In this document: one piece after another, positions 36,241-45,583 of the stretch | Numbering within the stretch: position 1 is the first letter of the stretch | How the letters are laid out: each line of letters opens with the position of its first letter | DNA from: an uncultured Robinsoniella sp. | GTDB lineage: Bacteria; Bacillota; Clostridia; Lachnospirales; Lachnospiraceae | Direction of reading: 5' to 3' | DNA: 64,000 bases | NCBI GenBank assembly: GCA_900539655.1 | Contig: UQCR01000017.1 | Location: forward strand, 15,129-79,128 | Notes under the pieces: model-generated | The model's database searches: none | What the model saw: the letters and a program-made list of their open reading frames with translations, nothing else | What the model was told of the DNA's origin: nothing | Position numbers and translations under genes: made by a program

Positions 36241-39109
36241 GACGAGTATTCTCAAAAGTAACCCGGATAACTGCTTTTTTGTTCTTTGTGTTTGAAATAT
36301 GGCCCGGAAGATTCACCAGTTTACCAGTAAACAGATAGGTTCCTGTTCCGTTACTGTCATATTCCGGTACTGCGTGATCCCATTCAACATCTATCTCCTG
36401 CTTACTTCCGTCAGAAACAACGGCTTCCACAGACCTGGGCAGATTTAACTCCTCCAGGGACGTACCTGTCTCGATACGTTTATTTTCCAGTGAGGTAATC
36501 TTATATATATCCATTAACTCTGCTGTATTTTCAGGCGATATCACTACTTCCGATAATGTCAGCGCTTTATAACCTTCAGCCTGGATACGTACATATCGGG
36601 CGCTGGTATTTATCTGAAGGGCAATACTTGGGTCCGGTACCTGGGTTACATGTATCTTGGTGATATCTTCATTATTTTTCAGCTGGTTCAGGGTGCCAGT
36701 CAACTCTTTATCAGAAGCAAAGACCCAGAAATTTCCCAGGTTCTCCTTTGAGGAACCTTCCGTATTCCAGATGGTGATTTCCCCAATATCCTGGTTTTTG
36801 CCCAAATCCACCTGCCACCAGGGATTGCTCTCCAAATTTGTGGATGAAACACTTTCATGGCCGGCAGCTCCGTCTATAATTCCATCAGCAGCCCGTTCGC
36901 CATATGAATGCCCCGATACTGAAGACTGCTTTATAGCCTTTTTATATGCCAGATTCTGTGCCGTATCGTAATCTTTATACCAGCTGGAAGGTACATCTTC
37001 CATATCCGGAAGCTTTTCATATTCCTCTCCTATTTCCCTCAAACGTGTCAATACATTGCTATCCATTTTTCCTTCCGGATTTGGTGCTGCATTTAATATA
37101 AATGCACATCCCTTTTTATTCTGGGGATAGCACATCTGGTTAAGCACCCAGTCTACCGACTGCAGCTGCTGTGTGGGATTATTTGTATTCCAAAACCACT
37201 GTCCCTGGAGGTTATGGCAGGCAATACCCGGTTTATCAAACCAGGAGGGGATTGTCTGACCGGCACCATTTTCAAAAATTGTAAGGTCCGTATGTGTATC
37301 ATTTGCTTCGCAGCTGATATTAATAATGATACAGTTTGGCTGAAGGCTGTGCACCAGTTCTTCAACGTCGGCATATGGAAATTCTGTATATAACGGGCTT
37401 CCCAGATCACTGCCCCAGTCTGTATTCCAGCCATCCAGTATCAGAAACGGTATATCTCCGTAATTAGTCATAAGTTCTCTGATCTGCCCCAGAATCAGGT
37501 CATGGTTCTTTGTATAGATACCCTTTCTTATCTGATCCTTTGTTCCGGTAAAATTAGGTTTCTCAATAGCCTCCAGATGCAGATCCAAGATGGAGAAATA
37601 AAGGCCTGCATTAATTCCACGGCTTCTGAAGGAGGTCAGATACTCATCTATGACATCCATGTCCGGATTGTTGCTTTTAGAAATATTGTGATCGTACACT
37701 TTGCTTGGCCAGATATCAAAACCATCGTGATGTTTGCCGGTCACACAGGAAAATTCCATTTGTGCGGAAACCGCGGCATCTGCCCACTGGTCTGTATCCA
37801 GATCCGTAGGATCAAAATCCTCCGGGTCCGCCATAGCAGGTCCCCAGTCTTCTAATGCAAAGTCGTATTTTGGGTTTTGTCCATTATTTGTATAGGTTGA
37901 CATGTTATAGTGAAGAAACATTCCAAACCTTTCATTTACCAGCTCCCGGTACATTTCCATACGATCTGCCGGTAAACTGCGCAGCTTTGCAATTTCCCGT
38001 GTAAGAGCCTTTAAGGCGTCATCCGCCTGCTGTGCATAAGCGGTATCATTTACATCCAGTCCGGAAGCATCCTGTGCCGCCTCTGCCGCAGCATCAATTG
38101 CGCTTTTTGCATTTTTCCAGCTTTCCTCTGTATAGTCCTCTTCCCTGAGATTCCGGGCTTCCTCTATTTTTTTTGTTAAAGAATCTGAGACTCCCGATGG
38201 AATACCAGTATCCAAAGCTGCACGGTCCAGGATATCTCTTACAGACTCTATTTCAACAATGGAATTATCCTCATCTCCCATGGCAGACCTGGCATTCTCC
38301 AACGCTGCCTGAAGCTCATTCCATTTAGTTTCTGAATAGTCAAATTCTGCCCCTTCATCTGCTAACGTGACTGATTTTGCAAGTTGTTCTATAGCAATAT
38401 CCCTGTCATCCATGTAATGGGTAATTATCACTTCACTGAGTCCATAACAGCCCCCGCCGTCAAAGGTTCCCTGCTTTGGATCGGGATTTGCAGATATGCG
38501 GACATAACGGGCTGTAATCCCTAACTCAATAATATCATTTACTGGTTCTCTGCCGGAACCTGACGCCATGTTTAGTTCACGGTTGTAATTGATATCCTTT
38601 TGAACGTCTAACGGCTCCCACTTTTCTTTGTCCGAGGAATATTCCACATTTACAAAATGAAATCCCCGTCTTAGAAACCGTTCGGTACCATCATACTGGT
38701 TATGATTCCAGATATAGAGTTTAGCCAGTTGCTGCACTTTTCCCGTATCCAGTTCTACCCATACCGAGCTGCCTGCATTGTCCTCTGTCTGCCACATGCC
38801 CTGGGCATACCCTCCATTAGAATGGGTGGCATCCAGACTTCCTTTCTTAGAAAGACCGCTTCCATTCACAAGATTATCCGGACTGATATCCCATCCGCTT
38901 CGGGATTGGCTGGCTTTTGCCGTAATCGTAAGAATTCCTTCTTTTGCAGAATTATCTATCACGTTTTTTAATTCTGATTCTGTTTTGGATTCAGCAGCCG
39001 GTTCTGACTCTAATGCTAAAGCAGTAACTGCATTGGTCAGTGTTCCTGTTAAAATCATTGCTGAGCTTAAAAATATTGCTGTACACTTTTTTAAAATACC
39101 TTTTTTCAT
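32993..39109 (-). CDS. Giant secreted GH29-like alpha-L-fucosidase
   Basis: About 2038 residues from the ATG at 39109. Order: signal peptide (about 1-35), CBM32 discoidin domain (about 60-233), FIVAR (about 236-376), GH29-like catalytic domain (about 380-703; GMFLHYNMSTY, TGKHHDGFDIWPSK, nucleophile Asp in LILDGWN), second CBM32 (about 716-866), Ig-like domain (about 870-953), IPT/TIG (about 956-1036), LamG-like (about 1050-1250), OmpL47-like (about 1256-1343), second LamG-like (about 1350-1550), FIVAR (about 1560-1693), Thr-Glu-Pro-Gly linker (about 1699-1788), InlB-type repeats (about 1800-1930), FN3-like end. No LPXTG or C-terminal membrane helix is seen. Last gene of the mannose/fucose block. 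An in-frame extension to 39289 lacks an RBS. Confidence 0.88.
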   Translation of the reverse strand: MKKGILKKCTAIFLSSAMILTGTLTNAVTALALESEPAAESKTESELKNVIDNSAKEGILTITAKASQSRSGWDISPDNLVNGSGLSKKGSLDATHSNGGYAQGMWQTEDNAGSSVWVELDTGKVQQLAKLYIWNHNQYDGTERFLRRGFHFVNVEYSSDKEKWEPLDVQKDINYNRELNMASGSGREPVNDIIELGITARYVRISANPDPKQGTFDGGGCYGLSEVIITHYMDDRDIAIEQLAKSVTLADEGAEFDYSETKWNELQAALENARSAMGDEDNSIVEIESVRDILDRAALDTGIPSGVSDSLTKKIEEARNLREEDYTEESWKNAKSAIDAAAEAAQDASGLDVNDTAYAQQADDALKALTREIAKLRSLPADRMEMYRELVNERFGMFLHYNMSTYTNNGQNPKYDFALEDWGPAMADPEDFDPTDLDTDQWADAAVSAQMEFSCVTGKHHDGFDIWPSKVYDHNISKSNNPDMDVIDEYLTSFRSRGINAGLYFSILDLHLEAIEKPNFTGTKDQIRKGIYTKNHDLILGQIRELMTNYGDIPFLILDGWNTDWGSDLGSPLYTEFPYADVEELVHSLQPNCIIINISCEANDTHTDLTIFENGAGQTIPSWFDKPGIACHNLQGQWFWNTNNPTQQLQSVDWVLNQMCYPQNKKGCAFILNAAPNPEGKMDSNVLTRLREIGEEYEKLPDMEDVPSSWYKDYDTAQNLAYKKAIKQSSVSGHSYGERAADGIIDGAAGHESVSSTNLESNPWWQVDLGKNQDIGEITIWNTEGSSKENLGNFWVFASDKELTGTLNQLKNNEDITKIHVTQVPDPSIALQINTSARYVRIQAEGYKALTLSEVVISPENTAELMDIYKITSLENKRIETGTSLEELNLPRSVEAVVSDGSKQEIDVEWDHAVPEYDSNGTGTYLFTGKLVNLPGHISNTKNKKAVIRVTFENTRLDMVIAPDQVKTGDTVILKGHFGKNPGRVVMTGPNGEVSVDANSPYLISWMPDRIQFLVPGGVCSGIIYVETADKTQSNKDKELKAGSWEKEVFADNFEDYDTGKLNDQQTAVEKYTFLHDRISIAEEDGNKILKMNSDGSDTYLTKEADWKNVNISFDYRFDADTKDFGGIYISPRYQDKENRYLADLLPHFRGGILYQRYLNGSYSEHGDTAFSYETGIWYSIKMRLAGEELQVKMWKRGEQEPLDWIGGAVFGGLQKGGFFLQFSDASGVDTAFSSFDNLKVTAFEDGVTEDLSQDTVAPVTRATLTGEQTQKGDYINQAEIELKSEDSESGVSGIYWQLDGSEPQKYNKPVVIAKEGRFSLTYYAYDHAGNKEEPKQLSGNVVQGNVIFQDNFEAYSQGMFHDTSQKGYQLTNPEQFQIVSGESGTGNALKIQGKSNTAVRMTKQDSWDGTIMTLDFKYEEELSGIEGLYISNYFQTYNPDNMHIYPIIPGYGGILLQQNVNGSAREAARLENKDINVKPGSWYHMKAYTSGSEMKLKVWKDGSQEPADWMAKGEVSGLRGGGGLHLGFSAGGNEANYALFDNIRVIGFMEQEPEQPADLTKLQELYDEGRIIEQDTDYTKESIQMLKDVLDKAKKLLGREDLTEKDQTMVDGVQKQLEEAIKNLVLRPADKSALEQKIQEVLDIDFKLYTEESAKRLKNALDEAQRLIEDKNLTVRDQQLISEAVDELNAGISELEETSEPGTETEPGTETEPGTETEPGTETEPGTETEPGTETEPETETEPGTETEPGTETEPGTETEPGTETEPGTETEPGTETEPGTGTQPGTETDPAMKEVHQVIFQNYDGKVLSSQDVLHQGSAKAPTAPSRKGYTFTGWNASYGSVTQNLVITARYKANTYRISFQKNGGKGSMGSQAVTYGKSTKLKANRFKRSGYVLKGWNTKKNGKGTSYTSQKAIKNLTSVNGKTITLYAQWKKVSRPETVKKVSVTSKKQKVCSVIITNVKKADGYQIRYAAHKEFKKAKTVYESRGKGSKTTTSIKGLNRKKTYYIKVRAYVTDSAGKRWYSGAYSSVKSVKIR
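33745..34013. repeat. 18-bp coding repeats (Thr-Glu-Thr-Glu-Pro-Gly) in the GH29 gene
   Basis: About 15 degenerate 18-bp units encoding a TETEPG hexapeptide linker, with occasional variants (TETEPE, TGTQPG, TETDPA). Synonymous changes differ from copy to copy. The antisense frames remain open and produce spurious Val-Pro-Gly-Ser repeats. Confidence 0.9.
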
Positions 39110-39306
39110 CCCTGATCCCTTTCCTTGGTTCCGTTTTTCAGCATTTTGTATATGGACAGAAAAGGAGCTGTCCATATGGAGGCCCCTTCCTGTCCACATT
39201 ATTTTTATCACTCGGTCAGACTGTATCTTATAATTATTCATGCTGTCCGTACGCCTCATAATGTGAGGCGCGCAGCGGGCAGAAATCATTTTAGTGATAC
39301 ACTCCG
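39110..39306 (-). other. Structured spacer/leader of the GH29 gene
   Basis: Two clean hairpins on the transcript strand: CGCCTCA-5-TGAGGCG (39252-39270), without a T-run, and ATATGGACAG / CTGTCCATAT (39150-39159 and 39168-39177) with loop CTCCTTTT. The loop contains TCCTT, which could pair with the AAGGA just upstream of the start. The region stays open in the GH29 frame for 60 codons but has no good start. Confidence 0.55.
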
Positions 39307-42300
39307 TTATTTTATTTTGATACTTCTTACTTTACTGTAATCTTTGGAATACCAGCGCTTACCGGCTGAGTCTTTTACATAAGCCCTCACCTTTACATAG
39401 TAAGTCTTTTTACGCTTCAGGCCTTTTAATTCCTTTGTTGTTTTCTTTCCTTTTCCTTCATTTACATAAACGGTCTTTACATTTTTAAATGCTTTATCCG
39501 TTGCATACCGGATCTGGTATCCATCCGCTTTCTTTACATTTGTTACCACAACGGTACACATCTTTGCTTTTTTGCTGGACGCAGATACTTTTTTCACAGT
39601 ATCCGGCTTTGATACCTTTTTCCACTGTGCATACAGTGTTATTGTTTTTCCATTTACATAGGTAAGGTTTTTAATGGTCTTCTGGTTGGTATATGACTTT
39701 CCTTTTCCATTTTTCTTTGTATTCCAGGATTTTAATACATAACCGGATTTTTTGAATCGGTTTGCTTTTAATTTTGTGCTCTTGTCATAGGTCACGGTCT
39801 GGCTTGACATACTTCCCTTTCCTCCATTTGACCGGAAAGTAATGCGGTAGGTATTTGCTTTATAACGCGCCGTTATCACAAGATTTTGCGTAACATTTCC
39901 ATAGGAAGCACTCCATCCGCTGAAGGAATATCCTTTTCTGGATGGTGCGTTGGGCGCATTTGCAGCACCATGATTCTTAACCGACTGGCGGCTCAGCACT
40001 TTTCCGTCATAGCTTTGGAATACCACCTGATATACGGCTTCCGTTGCCGGTTCTGTCTCTGTACCTGGCTCCGTCTCTGTGCCCGGTTCCGTTTCCGTTC
40101 CTGGTTCTGTCTCTGTGCCCGGTTCCGTTTCCGTTCCTGGTTCTGTCTCTGTGCCCGGTTCTGTTTCCGTTCCCGGCTCTGTCTCTGTGCCCGGTTCTGT
40201 TTCCGTTCCCGGCTCTGTCTCTGTACCCGGTTCTGTTTCCGTTCCTGGTTCTGTTTCCGTTCCTGGTTCTGTCTCTGTACCCGGTTCTGTCTCTGTACCC
40301 GGCTCTGTTTCCGTTCCCGGTTCACTGATTTCTTCCAGTTCCCCTATTCCTGCATCCAGTTCGTCTACTGCTTCCTGAATCAGGTTCTGGTCCTGAACCG
40401 TCAGGTCTTTTTCTAACAGCTTCTGTGCCTCATCCAGTGCATTTTTAAGCCTTCTGGAAGATTCCTCTGTATAGAGTTCTAAATCGATATGCAGGACTTC
40501 ATCTACCTTGCTTTCCAGTGCTGTCTTATCTGCCGGTCTGAGTACCAGGTTTTTAATGGCATTCTCCACCTGCTTTTGCAGCGCATCCACATCATTCTGG
40601 TCATTTTCAGCCAGATCATCCCTGCCAAGCAGTATCTCAGCCTTATCCAGTACTGCTTTCAGATTTTTAATGGACTCTTGTGTATAATCCGTATCCTTTT
40701 CTTTTTCTCTTCCTTCATCGTATACTTTCTGAAGTTTTGTCAGGTCTGCCGGTCCCTGCTCTGCAAATCCAATAATCCGGATATTGTCGAACAGTGCGTA
40801 ATTTGCCTCGTTTCCTCCTGTGGAAAAGCCCAGGTGGAGTCCTCCTCCTCCCTGCAGTCCGCTTACTTCCCCTTTTGCCATCCAGGATGCCGGCTCCTGG
40901 CTTCCATCCTTCCAGACTTTCACCTTCATTTCACTTCCTGAGGTATAAGCTTTCATATGGTACCAGCTGCCTGGTTTTAAGCTGATCTTTTTATTTTCCA
41001 GCCTTGCAGCCTCCCTGGCATTGCCATTTACATTCTGCTGAAGCAGGATGCCGCCATATCCCGGAATAATCGGGTATACATGCATATTATCCGGGCTATA
41101 GGACTGGAAGTAGTTACTTACATAGAGTCCTTCAATTCCGTTTAGTTCTTCCTGGTATTTGAAATCCAGCGTCATTACCGTACCATCCCAGCTGTCCTGT
41201 TTCGTCATACGGACAGCCGTATCCTTCTTACCCTGTATTTTCAGGGCTTTGCCGGTCTGGGACTGTCCCGATACAACCAGGAACTGTTCCGGATTTGTCA
41301 GCTGATATCCCCTTTCGTCAGGGTCTGTAAAATTACCTTCTTCATATGTATCAAAGTTTTCTTCAAAAATGACTTTTCCCTGAGCTACCGTTCCTGTTAC
41401 TTCCTTTGGCTCTTCTTTGTTTCCGGCACGGTCGTAAGCAAAATATGTAAGGGTAAATGGTCCATCCTTAGATACTTCAACAGGACTCACATAATCCTGC
41501 AGGGTTCCCCCGTCTAACTGCCAGCGGATTCCAGCAACTCCGGATCCGTTGTCCACGGATTTTAATTCAATTTTTGCCTGATTGATATAGGCACCTGTCT
41601 CTGTGGTTTCACCGGTTATTTCTGCATTGGTTACAGGAGCTTCCACATCCTGTCCCAGATCCTCTGTCACACCCTCCTGGAATGTGGTAATCAGAAGATT
41701 GTCAAAGCTTGAGAATGCTGTGCTTTCTCCTGAAGAATCAGAATACTGCAGGTAGAATCCTCCCTTTTTAATTCCACCAAAGTTTGCACTTCCTGTCCAT
41801 TCAGAAGGTTCTTCTTCGGAACGTTTCCACATTTTTACCAGAAGTTTATCCCCTGTCATTTCCATCTTTATGGAATACCAGGTCCCAACCTCATAACTAA
41901 AGTTTGTATCTCCATGTTCGGAATAGCCATTGTTTAAATAACGCTGATAGAATATTCCATTTCGAAAATGTGGAAGCAGGTTTGCAAGGTATCTGTTTTC
42001 CTTATTCAGATTCCTTGGGGAAATATAGATTCCTCCAAAATCTTTTGTATCTGCATCAAAACGGTAATCAAATGAAATCTTTATGTCTTCCCAGTCTGCA
42101 TCTTTGGTAAGATAAGTATCTGAGCCGTTTGAATTCATTCTGAGTATTTTGTTTCCGTCCTCCTCGGCAATGCTGATCCTGTCATGTAAAAAAGTATATT
42201 TTTCTACCGCTGCCTGCTGGTCATTTAACTTTCCTGGGTTATATGATTCAAAGTCATCCCCAAACAATTCTTTTTCCCCACCAAATACAGTGAGCGTTTT

Positions 42301-42540
42301 ATTCTTATTTGTCTGTGAATGATCTGCTGCCTCTACATAAATGCTGCCGCTTGATACACCTCCCGGAACCAGGAAGACAATTTTATTATTTTCCCAGCTG
42401 ACCAGGCATGGCGATTTGGCATCCACGGATACTTCTCCGTCTGGACCTGTCATTACAACTCTGCCTGTTTCACTTCCAAAATATCCCTCAAGGGTTATCT
42501 GATCCCCGGCTTTAATGTAATCCGGTGCTGTTACGGTGTT
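39307..42540 (-). repeat. 3.2-kb segmental duplication, copy B (see 32993-36240)
   Basis: Matches copy A across IPT, LamG, OmpL47, LamG, FIVAR, hexapeptide linker, InlB and FN3 modules. The two copies are about 6.3 kb apart in direct orientation, so recombination or gene conversion between them is feasible. Confidence 0.85.
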
Positions 42541-44583
42541 CAGTTCCTTTGGACGGATACTTTCGTATTTTTTTTCAATTCCGATCTGACTGGCGATATC
42601 TTCCGGATATGCATCACTTTCCGGTGCGGTATTCCAGTAATTTTCTTTAAAATCCGGCTGGTCCATCCGGTGTCCCCAGGTGAATTCCCTGATATTGTAA
42701 AAACAGGTATATGGGGTATCATAGCTTATATTTCCCTCAACCTTCATGCCGCCGCTTCCCTCATCCAGGTATAATCCACCCGGCCAGCTGGACATGTTAT
42801 GTATGCTGTTATAGGATATACTGCTGCCCGGCATGTCTCCCAGCGTGTAAATGCCGCCGTCATGCATCTTGGTCATACAATATCCTACATCGTTGTATTC
42901 AATGATATTATTTCTGGATACTGCAGCGTCCCCCAGTTGGAATACCGGATAGCAGTCAGGCGTAATCTCACCAGCTTCTGTAGATTGTGAACGCCCTGTC
43001 TGATCCCAGAAGCCCCAGCCCCAGCCTACGGATATACCTGAGTATGCAACATTTTTAATGGTATTATGTGTAATTACAGTACCGTCCGTATAACCAGCCA
43101 GTACCGCTATACTACCTTTATACTCTGTCCCGATCCTGTTAAAATAACAGTTGGTTACTACGTTATCTTTTACAATGTAGCGTTCATCATGAGGAGACTG
43201 CCCGGGATCATCCGCATGTTTTTGCATTGCTTCTTTGATTTCATCCAATGTGGCATTTTCATCCATGGTAACGGGATGTGCATCATTGATATTGACCCCG
43301 CCAATCAGTACTCCTCCGCCTGATATGTCCTGGAATACGCACTTTTCTACCACGTTATTTTCAGATCCCTTTAACAGGCTGATGGCTCCGGAACCGATAT
43401 TCTGGAAATTACACTCTGAAAAGGTAATATTCTGACTCATTTTTGTCTCAATTGCTGCCTGGGGTGTGAGAGAATAGCCATGCATATTTTCTGTCTCTTT
43501 TGGATCGTGGGCAAAATTCGCCTGCTGGTCCGGCCAGCCATAGAGGCTGGGATAAAGCCAGGTATTATACTCAAAGGACAAACCTTCAAAGGTAATATCT
43601 GTTACTTTTGTATCCGCTTCCCCATATACCGTGATAAACTGCTCGGTACTTGGTACAATTACTTCAGCCGTATCCATATTCTGCCCTTCCTTAGGCATAT
43701 AATAGATCGTTTTATCCGTCTTATCAAAGTACCATTCGCCCGGTTCATCCAGCAGTTCATATGCATTCTCTATGTAGCTTGGAACATCGGCATGGACCTG
43801 GTTTCCCCCTGCTATCTGATTCAGACGGAACGATTCCCAGTCCATTTTTATATAGATTTCATTATTTCCCAAATCCTGGATTGACTCTATAGGTGAAATC
43901 CGGTGAACCCAGAGAATATCATATACAAATTCTATATCCTGTATGTTTTTCCAGTTCAGCATTTCCACAGCATTGCTCTTATATCCATAGTATGCCTTGT
44001 GAGTTCCGCTGTAGGTGGTATAGTTTTCGTAATCTCCTGCCCTTTGAATGCTTCCCGGAACCTGTCCTTTGGCTTTTACCGCCATCTCTCCGTCTACATA
44101 AAGCTCTCTGGTGTTTTCCACACCCGGCGCCTGGGCTTTCATAAGTCCCGGGCGTTTGGGATCATTTGCATCTGTCCAGCCGCTTATTTCTTTTCCTGAA
44201 GTAAATACGGGTTTGCTTCCCTCCAGAGCCTTATATACGATCTGGTAACCGTTGCTGCCGGAATCCTCGTACTGGAACGATGCTGTACGGTCCATAAAGT
44301 AGTCCCCGTCCTCAAAATACACCAGAATATCCCCTGTCATATTCTGATTCATGGTTCTTACCTTTTCCCTTGCCTGATCCATTGTCTGCAGGGGATCCTG
44401 GGCTGTACCGCTTCCCTGGGCACTGCCTGATGGTGATACATAAATCTCAGCCATAACAGAATCTTCTGACTGCTCACTTGCATAACTGACATCATATACC
44501 GACAGAGAACTGACTACCATAGATGCCGCCAGTACTGCTGCCGTAATTTTGCTTTTTATACCCTTTTTCATCTCTCTTCTCAT
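39307..44583 (-). CDS. Giant secreted right-handed beta-helix enzyme (GH141-like), paralog 1
   Basis: 1758 residues, signal peptide about 1-36. N-terminal catalytic-type parallel beta-helix (about 43-685) starts IYVSPSGSAQGSGTAQDPL and has RELYVDGEMAVKA, features of the GH141-like group (fucosidases and xylan-acting enzymes). Then IPT/TIG, LamG-like, OmpL47-like, LamG-like, FIVAR pair (about 1275-1410), Thr-Glu-Pro-Gly linker (about 1420-1509), InlB-type repeats and an FN3-like end, nearly the same as in the GH29 protein downstream. AAGGTGAG precedes the ATG at 44583; a second ATG 12 bp downstream is possible. The GH141 assignment is by overall pattern; other beta-helix families (GH110, polysaccharide lyases) remain possible. 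Confidence 0.78.
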   Translation of the reverse strand: MRREMKKGIKSKITAAVLAASMVVSSLSVYDVSYASEQSEDSVMAEIYVSPSGSAQGSGTAQDPLQTMDQAREKVRTMNQNMTGDILVYFEDGDYFMDRTASFQYEDSGSNGYQIVYKALEGSKPVFTSGKEISGWTDANDPKRPGLMKAQAPGVENTRELYVDGEMAVKAKGQVPGSIQRAGDYENYTTYSGTHKAYYGYKSNAVEMLNWKNIQDIEFVYDILWVHRISPIESIQDLGNNEIYIKMDWESFRLNQIAGGNQVHADVPSYIENAYELLDEPGEWYFDKTDKTIYYMPKEGQNMDTAEVIVPSTEQFITVYGEADTKVTDITFEGLSFEYNTWLYPSLYGWPDQQANFAHDPKETENMHGYSLTPQAAIETKMSQNITFSECNFQNIGSGAISLLKGSENNVVEKCVFQDISGGGVLIGGVNINDAHPVTMDENATLDEIKEAMQKHADDPGQSPHDERYIVKDNVVTNCYFNRIGTEYKGSIAVLAGYTDGTVITHNTIKNVAYSGISVGWGWGFWDQTGRSQSTEAGEITPDCYPVFQLGDAAVSRNNIIEYNDVGYCMTKMHDGGIYTLGDMPGSSISYNSIHNMSSWPGGLYLDEGSGGMKVEGNISYDTPYTCFYNIREFTWGHRMDQPDFKENYWNTAPESDAYPEDIASQIGIEKKYESIRPKELNTVTAPDYIKAGDQITLEGYFGSETGRVVMTGPDGEVSVDAKSPCLVSWENNKIVFLVPGGVSSGSIYVEAADHSQTNKNKTLTVFGGEKELFGDDFESYNPGKLNDQQAAVEKYTFLHDRISIAEEDGNKILRMNSNGSDTYLTKDADWEDIKISFDYRFDADTKDFGGIYISPRNLNKENRYLANLLPHFRNGIFYQRYLNNGYSEHGDTNFSYEVGTWYSIKMEMTGDKLLVKMWKRSEEEPSEWTGSANFGGIKKGGFYLQYSDSSGESTAFSSFDNLLITTFQEGVTEDLGQDVEAPVTNAEITGETTETGAYINQAKIELKSVDNGSGVAGIRWQLDGGTLQDYVSPVEVSKDGPFTLTYFAYDRAGNKEEPKEVTGTVAQGKVIFEENFDTYEEGNFTDPDERGYQLTNPEQFLVVSGQSQTGKALKIQGKKDTAVRMTKQDSWDGTVMTLDFKYQEELNGIEGLYVSNYFQSYSPDNMHVYPIIPGYGGILLQQNVNGNAREAARLENKKISLKPGSWYHMKAYTSGSEMKVKVWKDGSQEPASWMAKGEVSGLQGGGGLHLGFSTGGNEANYALFDNIRIIGFAEQGPADLTKLQKVYDEGREKEKDTDYTQESIKNLKAVLDKAEILLGRDDLAENDQNDVDALQKQVENAIKNLVLRPADKTALESKVDEVLHIDLELYTEESSRRLKNALDEAQKLLEKDLTVQDQNLIQEAVDELDAGIGELEEISEPGTETEPGTETEPGTETEPGTETEPGTETEPGTETEPGTETEPGTETEPGTETEPGTETEPGTETEPGTETEPGTETEPGTETEPGTETEPATEAVYQVVFQSYDGKVLSRQSVKNHGAANAPNAPSRKGYSFSGWSASYGNVTQNLVITARYKANTYRITFRSNGGKGSMSSQTVTYDKSTKLKANRFKKSGYVLKSWNTKKNGKGKSYTNQKTIKNLTYVNGKTITLYAQWKKVSKPDTVKKVSASSKKAKMCTVVVTNVKKADGYQIRYATDKAFKNVKTVYVNEGKGKKTTKELKGLKRKKTYYVKVRAYVKDSAGKRWYSKDYSKVRSIKIK
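40055..40322. repeat. 18-bp coding repeats (Thr-Glu-Thr-Glu-Pro-Gly) in the beta-helix gene
   Basis: About 15 units of the same TETEPG hexapeptide as in the GH29 gene but more homogeneous in residues. Such arrays can change length by slippage without a frameshift, since the unit is a multiple of three. Confidence 0.9.
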
Positions 44584-44629
44584 ATCTTCTCACCTTCCAT
44601 TTTAGAATGGGAATTCATTTGTTTTTGGC

Positions 44630-45571
44630 TTATGGAATTGTTGTAATAAGTGCCTGGCACTTTCCTTTCACCTCAAATCGCCCGGTAGATGCTGTGATCA
44701 GCAGGCTGTCACCCTTAGTAAATGGTACTTCCTCTCCATTTTGGACAACCCCGCTTCCTTCCACCACCAGCATATGCACAAAAGTACTTCCGTCAACTTC
44801 TCCGCTCATTTCCTTCATGACCCTGCCATCCAGTGTAAGCTTGTCTACGGTAAAGTATTTACAGCTACCCAAATGAGGTTCAAAACCGTCTGTACACACC
44901 TTTGGGCTGCGGTTTGTCACCGCCAGAGCCTTTTCAATATGCAGATCCCTCTTTTTTCCGTCCGCCCCCTTTCTTCCATAATCGTATATGCGGTATGTAA
45001 CATTGGAATTCTGCTGAATTTCCGCAATTACAATCCCTTTTCCAATTGCATGCAGCGTACCTGCCTCAATGAAGAATACATCTCCTTTTTTCACTGGTAC
45101 TTTATTTAACACTTCCAGTATTGTCTCATCCTGAATCCGCTGCTTCAGCTCTTCTTTTGATATTTCCCTGGAAAACCCATAATACAGGTAAGCATCTCTG
45201 GCACAGTCAGCCACATACCACATTTCTGTTTTTCCGTACTGCCCTTCTTCGTGCAAAGCAAATTCATCATCAGGATGAACCTGTATAGACAGGTTCTCCC
45301 TTGCATCGATGAATTTAATCAGTACCGGAAAGTTCTCAAATGCTGCACAGTGGCTCCCCAATACCTTTTTCCCCTCCCACTCAATATACTCCTGGAGGGA
45401 CTTTCCCTTAAAAGGACCTGCGGCAATGCGGGAACTGCCATCCACATGGCAGGATAATTCCCATGACTCCGCCAGAACCTTACCCTCATAGAGCTTATGA
45501 TAATCTTTCATCAGTTTATCTCCGCCCCAGATATATTCCTTGAAAGCCGGTTCTAATTTTAAAATTGACAT
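44630..45571 (-). CDS. manA: Mannose-6-phosphate isomerase, class I
   Basis: 313 residues, cytoplasmic zinc enzyme interconverting mannose-6-phosphate and fructose-6-phosphate. Short bacterial form. Zinc-site motifs: IQVHPDDEFA (Gln and His), KTEMWYV (Glu) and AGTLHAIGKG (His); substrate-site arginine region in VTYRIYDYGR. AAGGAAG precedes the ATG. Located between the two giant beta-helix genes, it links alpha-mannoside breakdown (GH38 upstream) with glycolysis. Confidence 0.94.
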   Translation of the reverse strand: MSILKLEPAFKEYIWGGDKLMKDYHKLYEGKVLAESWELSCHVDGSSRIAAGPFKGKSLQEYIEWEGKKVLGSHCAAFENFPVLIKFIDARENLSIQVHPDDEFALHEEGQYGKTEMWYVADCARDAYLYYGFSREISKEELKQRIQDETILEVLNKVPVKKGDVFFIEAGTLHAIGKGIVIAEIQQNSNVTYRIYDYGRKGADGKKRDLHIEKALAVTNRSPKVCTDGFEPHLGSCKYFTVDKLTLDGRVMKEMSGEVDGSTFVHMLVVEGSGVVQNGEEVPFTKGDSLLITASTGRFEVKGKCQALITTIP

Positions 45572-45583
45572 ATTGATTCTTCC

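Noticed and set aside
39110..39289. N-terminal extension of the GH29 protein to 39289
   Set aside because: It has no RBS, would bury the signal peptide 60 residues inside, and overlaps hairpins; the ATG at 39109 directly precedes the signal peptide.
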